A program made the translations under genes and the position numbers. The notes under the pieces are model-generated. The model ran no database searches. It was not told the DNA's origin and saw only the letters and a list, made by a program, of their open reading frames with translations. Of a stretch of 64,000 bases of DNA, positions 17,972 to 28,025 are shown one piece after another. The stretch spans positions 7,130,001 to 7,194,000 of the forward strand of contig NZ_CP197418.1 in NCBI RefSeq assembly GCF_052161655.1, in the 5' to 3' direction. Every line of letters starts with the position of its first letter. The first letter of the stretch is position 1. The stretch is from Novipirellula sp052161655 (GTDB lineage Bacteria > Planctomycetota > Planctomycetia > Pirellulales > Pirellulaceae).

Positions 17972-20900
17972 ATGAATGAACACGCATCTCGTTCCGCGTC
18001 AGCGGCGGCGCCGTTCGATCCGTCGACTCGAGCCATTATGGATCGAGTCACTGATGTCTTGTGGTCATCCACGCTCGATGGCAATTTGTTGTTGTACGTC
18101 AATCGAGCGGGCGAGAACATTTTTGGTGTGAAGCTTGATTCCACTAAGCCTGTTGAATTACGCCAACGCACAATTTTCACCGAAGATCGAATCGAGGTGC
18201 GTCGAAATTTGGTCAACGTACTCGAAGAAGGCAGCCTTCGGCACAAGTACCGAGTCATCGATTCGACGGGCAAGGTCACGTGGTTGGACGAACAATTATC
18301 CGTTGCCACTAATGCCGATGGCAAACCAGCACGAATCGACGCCGTCGCCCAGGTCATCTCGCCAAAAGATTTTTCGCTTCCGACATCACTTGAATCTTTC
18401 AGCAAGCACCAAACTCTACGCGAGCATGTGCAACTGAATGTTACTCGAAAGGACAAGAAAGGACGCATCCAATATGCCAATGAAAACTTCTGCAAAGCCG
18501 TGGACAAAACGCTCGATGAGTTGATTGGTAAAACGGATTTCGATCTCTACCCCGCCGAGCTTGCCAAATCCTATGTCGAGAACGATGAAGCGGTGATGAG
18601 AAGCGGCAAACCCGAACATTTGGTTGAGGAGAATCGGCTCGCCGACGGATCCGTGGTTTACGTCGAAGTACTCAAGATCCCCACCATCAATTCAAAAGGA
18701 TCCGTCGTCGGAATTCAGGTCATTTTTTGGGACGTCAGTAGCCAGAAGGCAACGGAGTTTGAGCTCAAACAAACTCGGTTCTTGATGGACACGTTGCTCG
18801 AGAATGTTCCAGATGCCATCTACTTCAAAGACAAACAAAGCCGCTTCATTCGCATCAGCCGTGCCCATGCAAAGTTGTTTCATCTAACAGATCCAGCTGA
18901 AGCGATCGGCAAATCGGACGCCGAGTTTTTCGGAATCGAACATGCTCGTGGTGCCTTGGCCGATGAACGCCAGATCATGAAGACGGCCGAGCCAATGGTC
19001 GCAAAAGTGGAACGAGAAACTTGGCCCGACCGCGAAGACACATGGTGTTCTACCACGAAATTACCGCTGCGGGATCCGAAGGGTGAAATCATCGGTACGT
19101 TTGGAATTTCGCGAGATGTGACGCAGCAGATGCGAGCGGAACTCGAACTCGCACGCGAGCGGGATTTGTTGAAAACGATCACCAACAACATCCCCGACTT
19201 GATCTATGTCAAAGATCGCTTTGGGCGATTCGTCACTGGCAATACCGCGTTAGTTAAATTACTAAATTTACCGAGCGTCGAACACATCGTCGGCAAAACA
19301 GACTACGATTTTTTGCCGCCTGAGTTGGCATGCAATTACGTCACCGACGACCAGAACGTGATCCGCTCGGGCACCCCGCTGATCGATCAAGAAGAATCCT
19401 CGCAAGATGCTAACGGCAATAAGCGTTGGCTGTTAACGACTAAGGTTCCGCTTCGTGACGAGTTTGGCGACGTGGTCGGAATTGTCGGAATCGGGCGAGA
19501 CATCACCGCTCGAAAAATAGCTTCCGAAGATCTACGCAGCGCGATGGAAGCCGCCGATGCAGCGAATCGAGCGAAGAGCGACTTCCTAGCCAACATGAGT
19601 CACGAAATTCGCACGCCGATGAACGCCATCATCGGGATGACCGAGTTGCTGCTAGACACAAAACTTGATGCAACTCAACGTGGCTATTTGAAAATGGTCG
19701 GCGAATCCGGAGATTCGCTGCTATCGATCATCAACGATGTCTTGGACTTCTCAAAGATCGAAGCTGGCATGCTCGATATCGACAGCATGCCATTTGATCT
19801 GCGTGAAACGCTCGGCGACACGATGAAAACGTTAGCGGTACGTGCTCATTCCAAAGGACTCGAACTCGCGTTTCGCGTCGCCCCCGAAGTCCCCCCTTAC
19901 TTGGTTGGCGATGCCGGACGTATTCGCCAAGTGCTCGTTAACCTAGTAGGCAATTCGATCAAGTTCACCGAACACGGTGAAGTCGTGGTGGATGTCGAAC
20001 TGAAGTCCGAAGACGGCAATCAAATCGAACTCATCGCCTGCGTTCGCGACACCGGAATCGGAATCCCTGCAGACAAATGCAAAAGCGTTTTCAACGAGTT
20101 TGAACAAGCCGATACATCGACGACTCGGCGTTATGGCGGGACCGGACTAGGGCTTGCCATTTCATCCAAACTTGTCGCCATGATGGGAGGCTCCGTTTGG
20201 GTCGAAAGTGAAGTTGGGGCGGGCAGCCGATTCTTCTTTACCGTGTCATTGGAAATTGCTGACGAAGACGTTAAATCGACAAACCAACGCGGAATGGTCG
20301 TTGTCGGTGGAACTCGCGTGCTGGTGGTCGATGACAACGAAACCAATCGCTTAATCCTCCACGAAATGCTGACGAACTGGGGAATGCTTCCGACACTCGC
20401 CTGTGGAACCGAAGAAGCGATCACGGAAATCAAAGCAGCCGTGGAGACAAAGGCACCATTTGGATTGACGATCGCTGACGTTAACATGCCCGAACAAGAT
20501 GGTTTCGAATTCGCGAAGCGAGTAAGAAACGAACAGGCAATCGATGACATGCCCATCATCATGCTGACGTCCGGAGGACGGATCGGCGACAAACAAAAAC
20601 GCAGCGAGTTTCGAGTCACCGACCGTCTGATGAAACCTGTCAAACAGTCCGAATTATTTGACTCTGTTGTTCGCGCCCTCGGAGTCAACGTTACCGAAGA
20701 CCATCATGGACAACATACGAGCGAAGATTATGGCATCCGCCCGTTGAACATCCTGCTAGCCGAAGACAACATCGTCAATCAAAAATTGGCAGTGGGTGTG
20801 CTCACTAAATATGGACACAAAGTCACCGTCGTGGGCGATGGACAACAAGCGGTCGATGCAGTGCAACAAGCATCGTTTGACGTTGTGCTGATGGACGTTC

Positions 20901-21640
20901 AAATGCCTGAGATGGACGGACTTACCGCCGCACGTACTATTCGTGCAGCGGAAAAAGAATCCGGTTCGCATCTTCCAATCATCGCAATGACCGCACACGC
21001 AATGAAGGGAGATCGCGAAGGATGTCTGGAAGCAGGAATGGACGAATATGTGCCTAAACCTATTCGCGTTGCAAACCTTTTTGAAAAACTTTCGCTGGTG
21101 TTAACCAAGTACAATATCCAGCCCGCGACTGCAGAGATTGCCGCACCTGCCGAGCTTGCTGTTGCAATTCAAGAAGATGAACCCCAGGCAAGCGTGTCAC
21201 CGGCGAACGACGGACCACTGCAAGATCCCAGCAACGACTCCGCTGTTCCCGAGAATTGCAATTGCGAAAGTACCGCGGAAAACTGCGAGATTTCACAATG
21301 GATTGATTGGGAAAAATTGCATATGACCATTGGCGACAATCCATCGCTCATTGCCGAACTTTTCCAGGCATTTGCCGAAGAAAGTGCGACGCTGATCGGA
21401 CAAATCGATCATTCGATTGCCAATCAAGATGCGGACTTACTAAAAAGTTCGACTCACACGTTGAAGGGAGCATCGATGGCGATCGGTGCGACGTTGTTGG
21501 CGGAATGTACAATCGAGGTCGAAAAGGCTGGCAAAAGCAACGACTTCACGAATGTGGCTGCCAATCACGAGCAACTCCATCAACTGCTGACGTCGACCTT
21601 GTTGGAGACAAATTCCTTTTTGAGCAAGGATGCCACTTAA
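17972..21640 (+). CDS. PAS hybrid sensor histidine kinase with two receivers and HPt
   Basis: The 1222-residue soluble-looking protein has four PAS domains in tandem (about 15-125, 140-262, 266-388, 390-512), a HisKA dimerisation domain with the phospho-His in NMSHEIRTPMNAIIGM (H544), a HATPase domain (VNLVGNSIKF, DTGIGIP, GTGLGLAIS), two receiver domains (phospho-Asp D836 in TIADVNMPEQDG and D975 in VVLMDVQMPEMDG) and a C-terminal HPt domain (H1162 in STHTLKGAS). No membrane segment is evident, so it likely senses an intracellular cue through the PAS domains. The complete relay sits in one chain. A response regulator gene follows 298 bases downstream and could be its output partner; that gap holds no gene. 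Confidence 0.92.
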   Translation: MNEHASRSASAAAPFDPSTRAIMDRVTDVLWSSTLDGNLLLYVNRAGENIFGVKLDSTKPVELRQRTIFTEDRIEVRRNLVNVLEEGSLRHKYRVIDSTGKVTWLDEQLSVATNADGKPARIDAVAQVISPKDFSLPTSLESFSKHQTLREHVQLNVTRKDKKGRIQYANENFCKAVDKTLDELIGKTDFDLYPAELAKSYVENDEAVMRSGKPEHLVEENRLADGSVVYVEVLKIPTINSKGSVVGIQVIFWDVSSQKATEFELKQTRFLMDTLLENVPDAIYFKDKQSRFIRISRAHAKLFHLTDPAEAIGKSDAEFFGIEHARGALADERQIMKTAEPMVAKVERETWPDREDTWCSTTKLPLRDPKGEIIGTFGISRDVTQQMRAELELARERDLLKTITNNIPDLIYVKDRFGRFVTGNTALVKLLNLPSVEHIVGKTDYDFLPPELACNYVTDDQNVIRSGTPLIDQEESSQDANGNKRWLLTTKVPLRDEFGDVVGIVGIGRDITARKIASEDLRSAMEAADAANRAKSDFLANMSHEIRTPMNAIIGMTELLLDTKLDATQRGYLKMVGESGDSLLSIINDVLDFSKIEAGMLDIDSMPFDLRETLGDTMKTLAVRAHSKGLELAFRVAPEVPPYLVGDAGRIRQVLVNLVGNSIKFTEHGEVVVDVELKSEDGNQIELIACVRDTGIGIPADKCKSVFNEFEQADTSTTRRYGGTGLGLAISSKLVAMMGGSVWVESEVGAGSRFFFTVSLEIADEDVKSTNQRGMVVVGGTRVLVVDDNETNRLILHEMLTNWGMLPTLACGTEEAITEIKAAVETKAPFGLTIADVNMPEQDGFEFAKRVRNEQAIDDMPIIMLTSGGRIGDKQKRSEFRVTDRLMKPVKQSELFDSVVRALGVNVTEDHHGQHTSEDYGIRPLNILLAEDNIVNQKLAVGVLTKYGHKVTVVGDGQQAVDAVQQASFDVVLMDVQMPEMDGLTAARTIRAAEKESGSHLPIIAMTAHAMKGDREGCLEAGMDEYVPKPIRVANLFEKLSLVLTKYNIQPATAEIAAPAELAVAIQEDEPQASVSPANDGPLQDPSNDSAVPENCNCESTAENCEISQWIDWEKLHMTIGDNPSLIAELFQAFAEESATLIGQIDHSIANQDADLLKSSTHTLKGASMAIGATLLAECTIEVEKAGKSNDFTNVAANHEQLHQLLTSTLLETNSFLSKDAT

Positions 21641-21938
21641 GAAACGCGTCGGCTCTAAGTTGACAATTAGTTGATCCCGGCTCCGTTGACAGAACTGACG
21701 CATTCCTATGCAGGACTGATTCTGAAATGGTTTGAAAACAACTTTGCCGATTTATATTTCCTCACCCTAAACGTCTCCCTCGCTTACCAGCTTTGCGGCC
21801 CCACCGAAGAGACAAATGATGAAGTTGCGCCGGAACCCTTGCCTAGTAATCTATCTTGTCTGGCGCTCCCCCCTTACAATTTCTAGTTCTGCGGCGGTGA
21901 TTGAAACACCCCGACGATGCCCTTCATAGGATTGCACC

Positions 21939-22829
21939 ATGTCGCGTGTTCTATTAGCAGAAGACAGCCCCACTCAAGTGATCATGTTGCGAGCGTTACT
22001 CGAGGAAGACTCGCATGAAGTTCAGGTCGCCGGCGACGGCTTGAAAGCCCTGGAGATCATGAGTGAACAGCTTCCCGATATCGTCGTGACCGATATGCAG
22101 ATGCCGAATATGAATGGACTTGAATTGGTTCAAGCCATTCGAGCCAAACATGCTTCCGTCCCTGTGATCCTGATCACAGGCCAAGGCAGCGAGGAACTTG
22201 CGGCGAAGGCATTACTGGAAGGCGCCGCTGCGTATCTACCGAAGTCGGTCGTTGACGAAGAATTACTGGGATCGATCGAGCACGTCTTGGGATTGCTAGA
22301 AACTCAGATGAGTTACAAGCATCTTATCGAACGCCTTGACTACAACCAATTTCAATTCACGCTTGAAAACAACCCTGAATTGGTGCCGTCGCTCGTCAAT
22401 CTGATGCAACAAATGGTCGGCGGCATGCATATCAGCGACGAGGTAACACGAGCGCGGATCGGAATGTCGATCGAGCAGGCTCTTTTGAACGCAATGATAC
22501 GTGGCAATCTCGAAATTAGCCAACAAGCCCAACATGACGACGAAGAGATACAAGTCGACGAGGTGGCCACTCTTGTAGAAAAACGACGTGCCGAATCACC
22601 CTACGGTGATCGGCGTGTCATCTTTCGTGCCCACCTCGGTAAAGAACAACTTGTCTTTATCGTTAAGGACGAAGGGAATGGATTTGATACCGAAGAGTAC
22701 ACAGACACTACTGTCAATGAACCACTCGATATCGAAGGCGGCCGCGGATTAGTCTTGATCCGCTCGTTCATGGACGAAGTTCGTTTCAATGAATCAGGAA
22801 ACGAAATTGTCATGGTCAAGAATATCTAA
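21939..22829 (+). CDS. Response regulator fused to an anti-sigma-type ATPase domain
   Basis: The 296-residue protein has an N-terminal receiver (1-122: LAEDSPTQVIMLRALLEEDS, phospho-Asp D52 in TDMQMPNMNG, Lys in YLPKSV) joined to a C-terminal GHKL ATPase of the RsbW/HATPase_c_2 type (about 160-296: MSIEQALLNAMIRGNL, FIVKDEGNGFD, EGGRGLVLIRSFMDEV). Such ATPases act as anti-sigma factors or serine kinases on STAS proteins, so phosphorylation could control partner switching. Its place directly after a hybrid kinase gene suggests that kinase as its phosphodonor; this is inference. Confidence 0.85.
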   Translation: MSRVLLAEDSPTQVIMLRALLEEDSHEVQVAGDGLKALEIMSEQLPDIVVTDMQMPNMNGLELVQAIRAKHASVPVILITGQGSEELAAKALLEGAAAYLPKSVVDEELLGSIEHVLGLLETQMSYKHLIERLDYNQFQFTLENNPELVPSLVNLMQQMVGGMHISDEVTRARIGMSIEQALLNAMIRGNLEISQQAQHDDEEIQVDEVATLVEKRRAESPYGDRRVIFRAHLGKEQLVFIVKDEGNGFDTEEYTDTTVNEPLDIEGGRGLVLIRSFMDEVRFNESGNEIVMVKNI

Positions 22830-22925
22830 GTGACCGCTTCACAAAGCTTTCACACGACAGCACAAGCGGCTCACATCGTCCTCTCTTGAGTAGGGGGGGA
22901 CGACCGAGGCCAAATTGTCAGTCAA

Positions 22926-24146
22926 TCAGACCATCAACTCAACGTGCTCTGGCATCGACGACGTTGATTGGGAATCATCCGATGGCTTTCGCCATGCCCG
23001 CCACGATCGTAGCGGATGAAGAATGATTCCAGGTGCAACGATAGTTGCCATCATCAACCAAGTCAGTCCCATCACGATGCCTGCTAACGAGCGTCGATAG
23101 ACACGCTTACCAAAGACGTCACCTTGTCCGATCGATGGATGGTCCACAGGTGCAATCGGCATTGCGTACTGATCTGCAATAAATTTAGCGTCGACCACGT
23201 TGATTACTGGCACGTTTTTCGCCAGCATTCGAGTGGCAATACAGTTCGGCAGCGGTCCCTCACCGGGAGCCCGCATGTGTACTCCCGCCGCGAAACGCTC
23301 GTTGCCCTCGCTGCCGCCAATCGATGCCGATCCGCCCCCGACGTTGACATAAGCCGCATAGGTGTCTCCCTTGATTTCCGTTTCATAGAACGCCATGCGT
23401 TCGTCAATCAAGGCTCGCAAACCGGTCGACGCAAGCATCGGAATTCCGTTGCGTTCCATCGCCCCCGACAGCAACGCACGCGTTTGCTCAGGCATTCCCG
23501 ATGCACGATCGTAAAGCCCGCCATAGGTTCCCGCTTGAGCACGAAACGAAATCAGCTCCGCCTGATGCAAATGCTTCTCCATATCAACCCACATCATGTC
23601 AGGCCCATTCGCACCATATTGGCTCGATGCCGCTGACAGAATGATGGTCGGCTTTAGTTGTAGCGTCTCGGCGGCCGCGTACACCGCAATATTCAACGCA
23701 GGCCAAGATCCACTTGCACCAATGGCAACGCGATCCCCTGGCTTAACGCCTGCCTCTTCAAACCATTTAACGACAACGGCAGCAAAGTTCGGATTGATCG
23801 ACGTTTGCTTTGACTCGAGTGACCCAAGCTTACTGGTCACAAGCGACATCGAAGGACCAATCAGATGTGATCCTTGCGGGTCCAGTTTCGCAACCAACCG
23901 ATGCCCTTGCTGTTGCTGTGCCTGGGCGATCACTTGCATTGCAGACTCGGCTTTTGTCGCCGCAGCCAACAATCGTTCCTGATGCTCGGGCGCCACATTC
24001 GAGGGCCAAAAATGGACCAGTGCCATTCCCGAAAGTGAAACGATCATGCCAGCCCACAGCCCAGCGCGTGACAACCGCCTGGGGCGCCAATACATGACCT
24101 GAAATGGTGTCTTATCTTTCTTGATGTTGTCACCCGACTCGCTCAT
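22926..24146 (-). CDS. pgsW: Poly-gamma-glutamate system protein PgsW
   Basis: The 406-residue protein belongs to the 'poly-gamma-glutamate system' family that accompanies PgsB and PgsC in genomes lacking the usual capsule genes. It has one N-terminal membrane segment (about 28-48, AGLWAGMIVSLSGMALVHF), a large outer domain with GVKPGDRVAIGASGSWPALN, and a C-terminal membrane segment (about 358-378). Its ATG overlaps the pgsC stop (ATGA), which indicates one operon. The biochemical role of PgsW is not established; it may replace PgsA. Confidence 0.75.
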   Translation of the reverse strand: MSESGDNIKKDKTPFQVMYWRPRRLSRAGLWAGMIVSLSGMALVHFWPSNVAPEHQERLLAAATKAESAMQVIAQAQQQQGHRLVAKLDPQGSHLIGPSMSLVTSKLGSLESKQTSINPNFAAVVVKWFEEAGVKPGDRVAIGASGSWPALNIAVYAAAETLQLKPTIILSAASSQYGANGPDMMWVDMEKHLHQAELISFRAQAGTYGGLYDRASGMPEQTRALLSGAMERNGIPMLASTGLRALIDERMAFYETEIKGDTYAAYVNVGGGSASIGGSEGNERFAAGVHMRAPGEGPLPNCIATRMLAKNVPVINVVDAKFIADQYAMPIAPVDHPSIGQGDVFGKRVYRRSLAGIVMGLTWLMMATIVAPGIILHPLRSWRAWRKPSDDSQSTSSMPEHVELMV

Positions 24147-24628
24147 GCAATTGCCTCCACCCCAACAAGAATCAATGTCAAACGTACGAGAACCGCAGAG
24201 GACATCATCGGCGACAAGGTTTCGATAAAGCCCTGGCGTTCAAACCACAACGCGATCAAACCGGGGATGATGAATCCAATCATTACGATTGGACTGACGA
24301 CCTCGTCGACTGCTCCAGGAACCGCCGATAGCGAGTTCGCGATCAAACGAATCGTCATGCCGACCGCAAATCCGAACATCACCGTTAATACAACACGTCG
24401 ACGACCAAACAGAATGGCCCAACGTGAAACGAGCCGGACGAGCCCCCACGTGATCATCGCCGCGATGATCGTCAACAGCACCGCAATCGGTTGGTGCAAG
24501 GAAAGTGCAATGTATCCCGGCACAATCATGCCGCCCACGCTGAGCCCGATCAGTTCCGTCACGACGAGACTGACTAGTAAGCCAATCGCAATGGCAAGCA
24601 ACGTGATGTCGATATCCATTAAACTCAT
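24143..24628 (-). CDS. pgsC: Poly-gamma-glutamate biosynthesis membrane protein PgsC
   Basis: The 161-residue protein is almost entirely membrane helices (IGLLVSLVVTELIGLSVGGM, IVPGYIALSLHQPIAVLLT, and others) and matches PgsC/CapC, the membrane partner of the PgsB synthetase. The ATG at 24628 overlaps the pgsB stop in the form TAATG, so translation is coupled. A longer in-frame start at 24964 lies inside pgsB and is rejected. Confidence 0.85.
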   Translation of the reverse strand: MSLMDIDITLLAIAIGLLVSLVVTELIGLSVGGMIVPGYIALSLHQPIAVLLTIIAAMITWGLVRLVSRWAILFGRRRVVLTVMFGFAVGMTIRLIANSLSAVPGAVDEVVSPIVMIGFIIPGLIALWFERQGFIETLSPMMSSAVLVRLTLILVGVEAIA

Positions 24629-25860
24629 TATGCCGCTCCGACTGGAATGTGATCTGCGAAAGGAAGGCGTTGCATCTGATCCGCCTTGCGAAAATAATCC
24701 AGCAGATCCATCCCCGGCCCAGCGATGTTGCCCATCCCCATTACCATCGAGGATCGTCCCGATTGGCCTCGCAGCAGATTGACTAAATGTGCCGCCGGTT
24801 GTGATTCGGCACACGTCAAGCGGTCTCGCGACAATCCACTCTGGATCACGCGTCGTGCGAAAACTTCGGTTCCCGTCCCCGAAAGAACGTAATGATCCGC
24901 TGGATGCCAACGCATGCACGCTTCGGCTAACTGCAGCGATCGATCCACTCGATCCTCGCGACAATTAAAGAGGGCGATTCGTCGCTCGACCCCCTCATAG
25001 CGTTGCACCAGCGTGTTCCAACTATGCCCGGTCGACTCGGGATCGTTCGCAGCGAAGGCATTTACAAAGACCATTTCCTGGTCCTGCTCAGCCACTCGGA
25101 ACAATCGCATTACCCCGGGATCCGCATCCGCAGCCCACATTCCTTGCAGAGCAACATGCCGCTGGACGCCAAGATCACGACAAATTTGCAATGAAAGTGC
25201 CACGTTATCGGGATGCTCAATGTGCGAGAATCCTGCTAATTCCTCGCAAGTCACTTCACTGACAGCATCGTCCAGGATCGTAACCATCTCGGATTTGCGA
25301 TCTTTCGCTGCGTTAGAAATGACTTGCAATGTTTCCAGACGTTGCTCGGCCGTATAAACGGTTCCAGCGACGGGAACCGTGCCACACAATGCCTTGGCGA
25401 CGCCGACAACATCAGGCCCCATCACGTCGAGGTGATCGGCACGAGCGTTGGTGATCACCCCATGAGTGGATTGGACCAATTTCAATTCGCAGATGGATTG
25501 CAGTTGAGGCTGAAGTGCCATGCACTCAATCACAAGGGCCTCGGCGCGTAAACGCACCGCCGCGTGAACCACACGTCGCTGCTCCATGATGTTGGCTCGC
25601 GAAGGACGGAAGACCGATGCTTCACTGCCATCGGGAAAAATCATGCGAGGAACGGTGCCCGTGGTTTTTGCGCATGTGCGTATTCCGCCCGCACGCAAAC
25701 CTGCTGCAATCAACCGAGTTACACTTGATTTACCTCGAGTCCCATTGACATGAATCCTAATTGGAATTTTCGAGAGATTACGTTGATGCCAAAGCGACTC
25801 AGCAATCCCAACCGCTGACAACGCGAGTGCACCGCCACTAACCAGCAGAGTCCCGTACAT
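24628..25860 (-). CDS. pgsB: Poly-gamma-glutamate synthetase PgsB
   Basis: PgsB/CapB is a Mur-ligase-like ATPase that polymerises glutamate through gamma-amide bonds. The 410-residue protein has an N-terminal membrane helix, the P-loop RIHVNGTRGKSSVTRL (about 36-51), the segment AKTTGTVPRMIFPDG, ALVIECMALQPQLQ and NARADHLDVMGP, all typical. It leads the operon pgsB-pgsC-pgsW, whose product would be a secreted or capsular poly-gamma-glutamate. No pgsA or gamma-glutamyl hydrolase gene is near. Confidence 0.9.
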   Translation of the reverse strand: MYGTLLVSGGALALSAVGIAESLWHQRNLSKIPIRIHVNGTRGKSSVTRLIAAGLRAGGIRTCAKTTGTVPRMIFPDGSEASVFRPSRANIMEQRRVVHAAVRLRAEALVIECMALQPQLQSICELKLVQSTHGVITNARADHLDVMGPDVVGVAKALCGTVPVAGTVYTAEQRLETLQVISNAAKDRKSEMVTILDDAVSEVTCEELAGFSHIEHPDNVALSLQICRDLGVQRHVALQGMWAADADPGVMRLFRVAEQDQEMVFVNAFAANDPESTGHSWNTLVQRYEGVERRIALFNCREDRVDRSLQLAEACMRWHPADHYVLSGTGTEVFARRVIQSGLSRDRLTCAESQPAAHLVNLLRGQSGRSSMVMGMGNIAGPGMDLLDYFRKADQMQRLPFADHIPVGAA

Positions 25861-26732
25861 GAACCCTCCATTTTTTAAACAGCTTTGGTTTCCGAAATGA
25901 TAGAAATCAAGACGAATGGAAATCGAGACAAAAATTAGACCGGGAGCGAATCACATGGCTCATCGATTGAAAAAATGACAAGGGTTTTGGTAAGCATTAC
26001 AAAGTCAAAGGAGCTTACCGGTCGCCGCAAATCATCATTCAGCAATACGTTGATTCAGATAATCGTTCCGAATGACCATGAGTCATCGTGAATAGAGCAA
26101 AAGACGAGTTCGGTTTCCTGCGGGAAACGACTGAACCGTCAGACTAGATCCTCACCATACACAAATGCTGTGCCGGTAATCAAGGGCGATCCAAATGGGG
26201 TTCTGCCAGCCACCTGTTCACACTTACAGCAGTCCGTTTCTCGGCCCCAAATCATGCGGCTGCAACTTGGCAACGCCCTTCCCATGCATAGGACAGGCGT
26301 TTGCACGTTCAGCTCCCCGGTAACCCGCTAAGAAACTACTCGTTAGGGAAGACGGCTTCCTATATTCCCAGCAACACTGGCGATTTCACGAGGGCAGAGA
26401 CATTCCAATCGTGATTGGGCTGGCGAATTGGCCACAAAGAAGAGTCGCTATCAACATTGCGACTACCACCTAAACACCTTGTTTAGGGCACATTATCCCA
26501 CCACGATTCGCAAGAAAATATCAGTGAATTTTTGATTAATCGACAGAATGCTGATTTGATCTACTGGACACTTACTTGCAACGTTTCGGAATAGCGAACG
26601 GCAAAAACTCATTCGCTTAAAGTACACAGTTCGACTTCCAGTCGGAGGAGCGGGATACAACCGACTCGAAGCCGAATTCAAGTTCGGCTTCGCAAGGTTG
26701 GCAACGCAATGCTCTGCGTTTTTAAACGACTG
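25861..26732. other. 872-base gene-poor region with hairpins; possible unidentified RNA
   Basis: No convincing coding frame lies here. It contains the pgsB promoter region and several hairpins: GTTTCC/GGAAAC (26113-26118 with 26123-26128) with outer GTTC/GAAC, and a longer interrupted stem built from GCAACGCC pairing with GGCGTTTGC and an inner TCC/GGA (about 26270-26307). The stretch 26110-26420 is GC-richer than its flanks, as structured RNAs often are. It does not match tmRNA, RNase P or SRP RNA landmarks that I looked for on either strand. Expression is unknown. Confidence 0.3.
26658..26702 (-). terminator. Strong hairpin downstream of the beta-propeller gene
   Basis: CGAAGCCGAA (26667-26676) pairs perfectly with TTCGGCTTCG (26683-26692) around a 6-base loop, and outer CAACC/GGTTG can extend the stem. 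It lies about 30 bases beyond the stop of the minus-strand gene ending at 26733. No T-run follows on either strand, so it may be an mRNA-end stabiliser or Rho-type end rather than a classic intrinsic terminator. Confidence 0.4.
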
Positions 26733-28025
26733 TTACTTGAGCTTGTAACACATTAATTTACCCTGTTCGCGGAGGTAGAGATTGCCGCCCGCGATGACCG
26801 GATGCGCCCAACTCTTTCCCTTCTGGTACTCTGGCTTAACAACGCTGAGCACGTCGAACTTCTTAGGCGTTGCATTCGTCAGGATGATCGTGCCGTCTTC
26901 GCGGCGATAGAGAACATGACCGTCGGCGTAGATCAGACTTGTCTCTCCCTTACCTTCAGCACGTTCGGGTCCCCAAGCAATTTCGCCAGTCGCCATTTTT
27001 ACACAGACGGGCAGCCCATTGCCATTGCCATGTCCGCAATAGATGTAGCCATCAACCAGCGTCATACCTCCATGTTTGTTCTGAAGCTTGTTCCCATCGA
27101 GCCAGTACTGTTCGTTTGCTTTAACGCCACCTTTTCCATCGGGCGTCAGCTTTAGCAGTGCCGACCCCGTGCCGTAGCCGGTGCTAGTAAAGACAAAGTC
27201 GCCGTCAACGAGTGCCGTGGGAATATTTGCGGTGGTGTTAGCGACACGATTGTATTGCCACAACAATTTCCCATCCGCCGCGCGAACACCAATCAAGCCA
27301 CGACCTACCAATTGAACGTACTGTTTTACACCACCACCGTTTGAAATAATGGGTGAAGAATAGCCAGCGCCATCCTTCACATCCTTTCCGTCGGTACCAA
27401 GTTCATCACCTGAGAGCGTGCACGCCCAGACTTCTTCACCATTGGTTTTGTTCAGTGCGACCAACAATCCCGACTTTCCTCCGGGAGTACAGATAACTCG
27501 ATCTCCATCAACGAGCGGCGATTCACTGAACCCCCAACCGCTCATCATCTTCCCATTCCAATCCTTGAAGTCACGACTCCAAACTTCGGAGCCATCGTTT
27601 GCGTTTAGACAAACGATGTGACCATCACTGCTGACCATGTACAGGCGACCGCCATCAATCGTGGGCGTTGTACGACTTCCCTCGTAACCATGCTTTGGCG
27701 GACCACTTGCAATCGCTTGCTTCCAATGGAGGTCGCCTGTGGTTGCATCGATAGCGACAGCCGATTGACTGTCTTCAAAATTTCCCGTTGTATAGATTCG
27801 ATTTCCGGCAACCGAAACGCTGGCGTAACCGTCGCCGATTCCTTCGGCCATCCACTTCAGCGTTGGACCATTTTTGCCCCACGATTCAAACAAGCCGGTT
27901 TCGGAGGAGTGATTGGCGCGGTCCGCGCCTCGCCACTGCAACCAATCCTCGGCATTGGTGGCGGAGAAGCCAAAGACAAACGTGAAGGCTAGGGACAAAC
28001 TCGCGCGAAACGACATCATTTGCAT
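26733..28025 (-). CDS. Secreted PQQ-type beta-propeller repeat protein
   Basis: The start at 28025 gives about 430 residues with a signal peptide (SFRASLSLAFTFVFGFSATNA, cleavage expected before EDWLQWRG). The mature part is a chain of WD/PQQ-like beta-propeller blades, each with a G(D/N)xxW or AxDAxTGDLHW pattern (AIDATTGDLHWKQAI, ALNKTNGEEVWACTL, AADGKLLWQYN, KMATGEIAWG). Proteins of this type are abundant in planctomycetes and resemble BamB or quinoprotein dehydrogenases, but no catalytic residue or partner gene shows an enzyme role. A longer frame to 28112 places the signal peptide internally and is rejected. Confidence 0.8.
   Translation of the reverse strand: MQMMSFRASLSLAFTFVFGFSATNAEDWLQWRGADRANHSSETGLFESWGKNGPTLKWMAEGIGDGYASVSVAGNRIYTTGNFEDSQSAVAIDATTGDLHWKQAIASGPPKHGYEGSRTTPTIDGGRLYMVSSDGHIVCLNANDGSEVWSRDFKDWNGKMMSGWGFSESPLVDGDRVICTPGGKSGLLVALNKTNGEEVWACTLSGDELGTDGKDVKDGAGYSSPIISNGGGVKQYVQLVGRGLIGVRAADGKLLWQYNRVANTTANIPTALVDGDFVFTSTGYGTGSALLKLTPDGKGGVKANEQYWLDGNKLQNKHGGMTLVDGYIYCGHGNGNGLPVCVKMATGEIAWGPERAEGKGETSLIYADGHVLYRREDGTIILTNATPKKFDVLSVVKPEYQKGKSWAHPVIAGGNLYLREQGKLMCYKLK

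Noticed and set aside
22830..22880. Hairpin GTGACCGCTT/AAGCGGCTCAC as an intrinsic terminator between convergent genes
   Set aside because: The stem is interrupted and there is no T-run on either strand.
24143..24964. 273-codon version of pgsC
   Set aside because: The extra N-terminal residues lie inside pgsB and read as non-protein; the coupled ATG at 24628 gives the normal PgsC.
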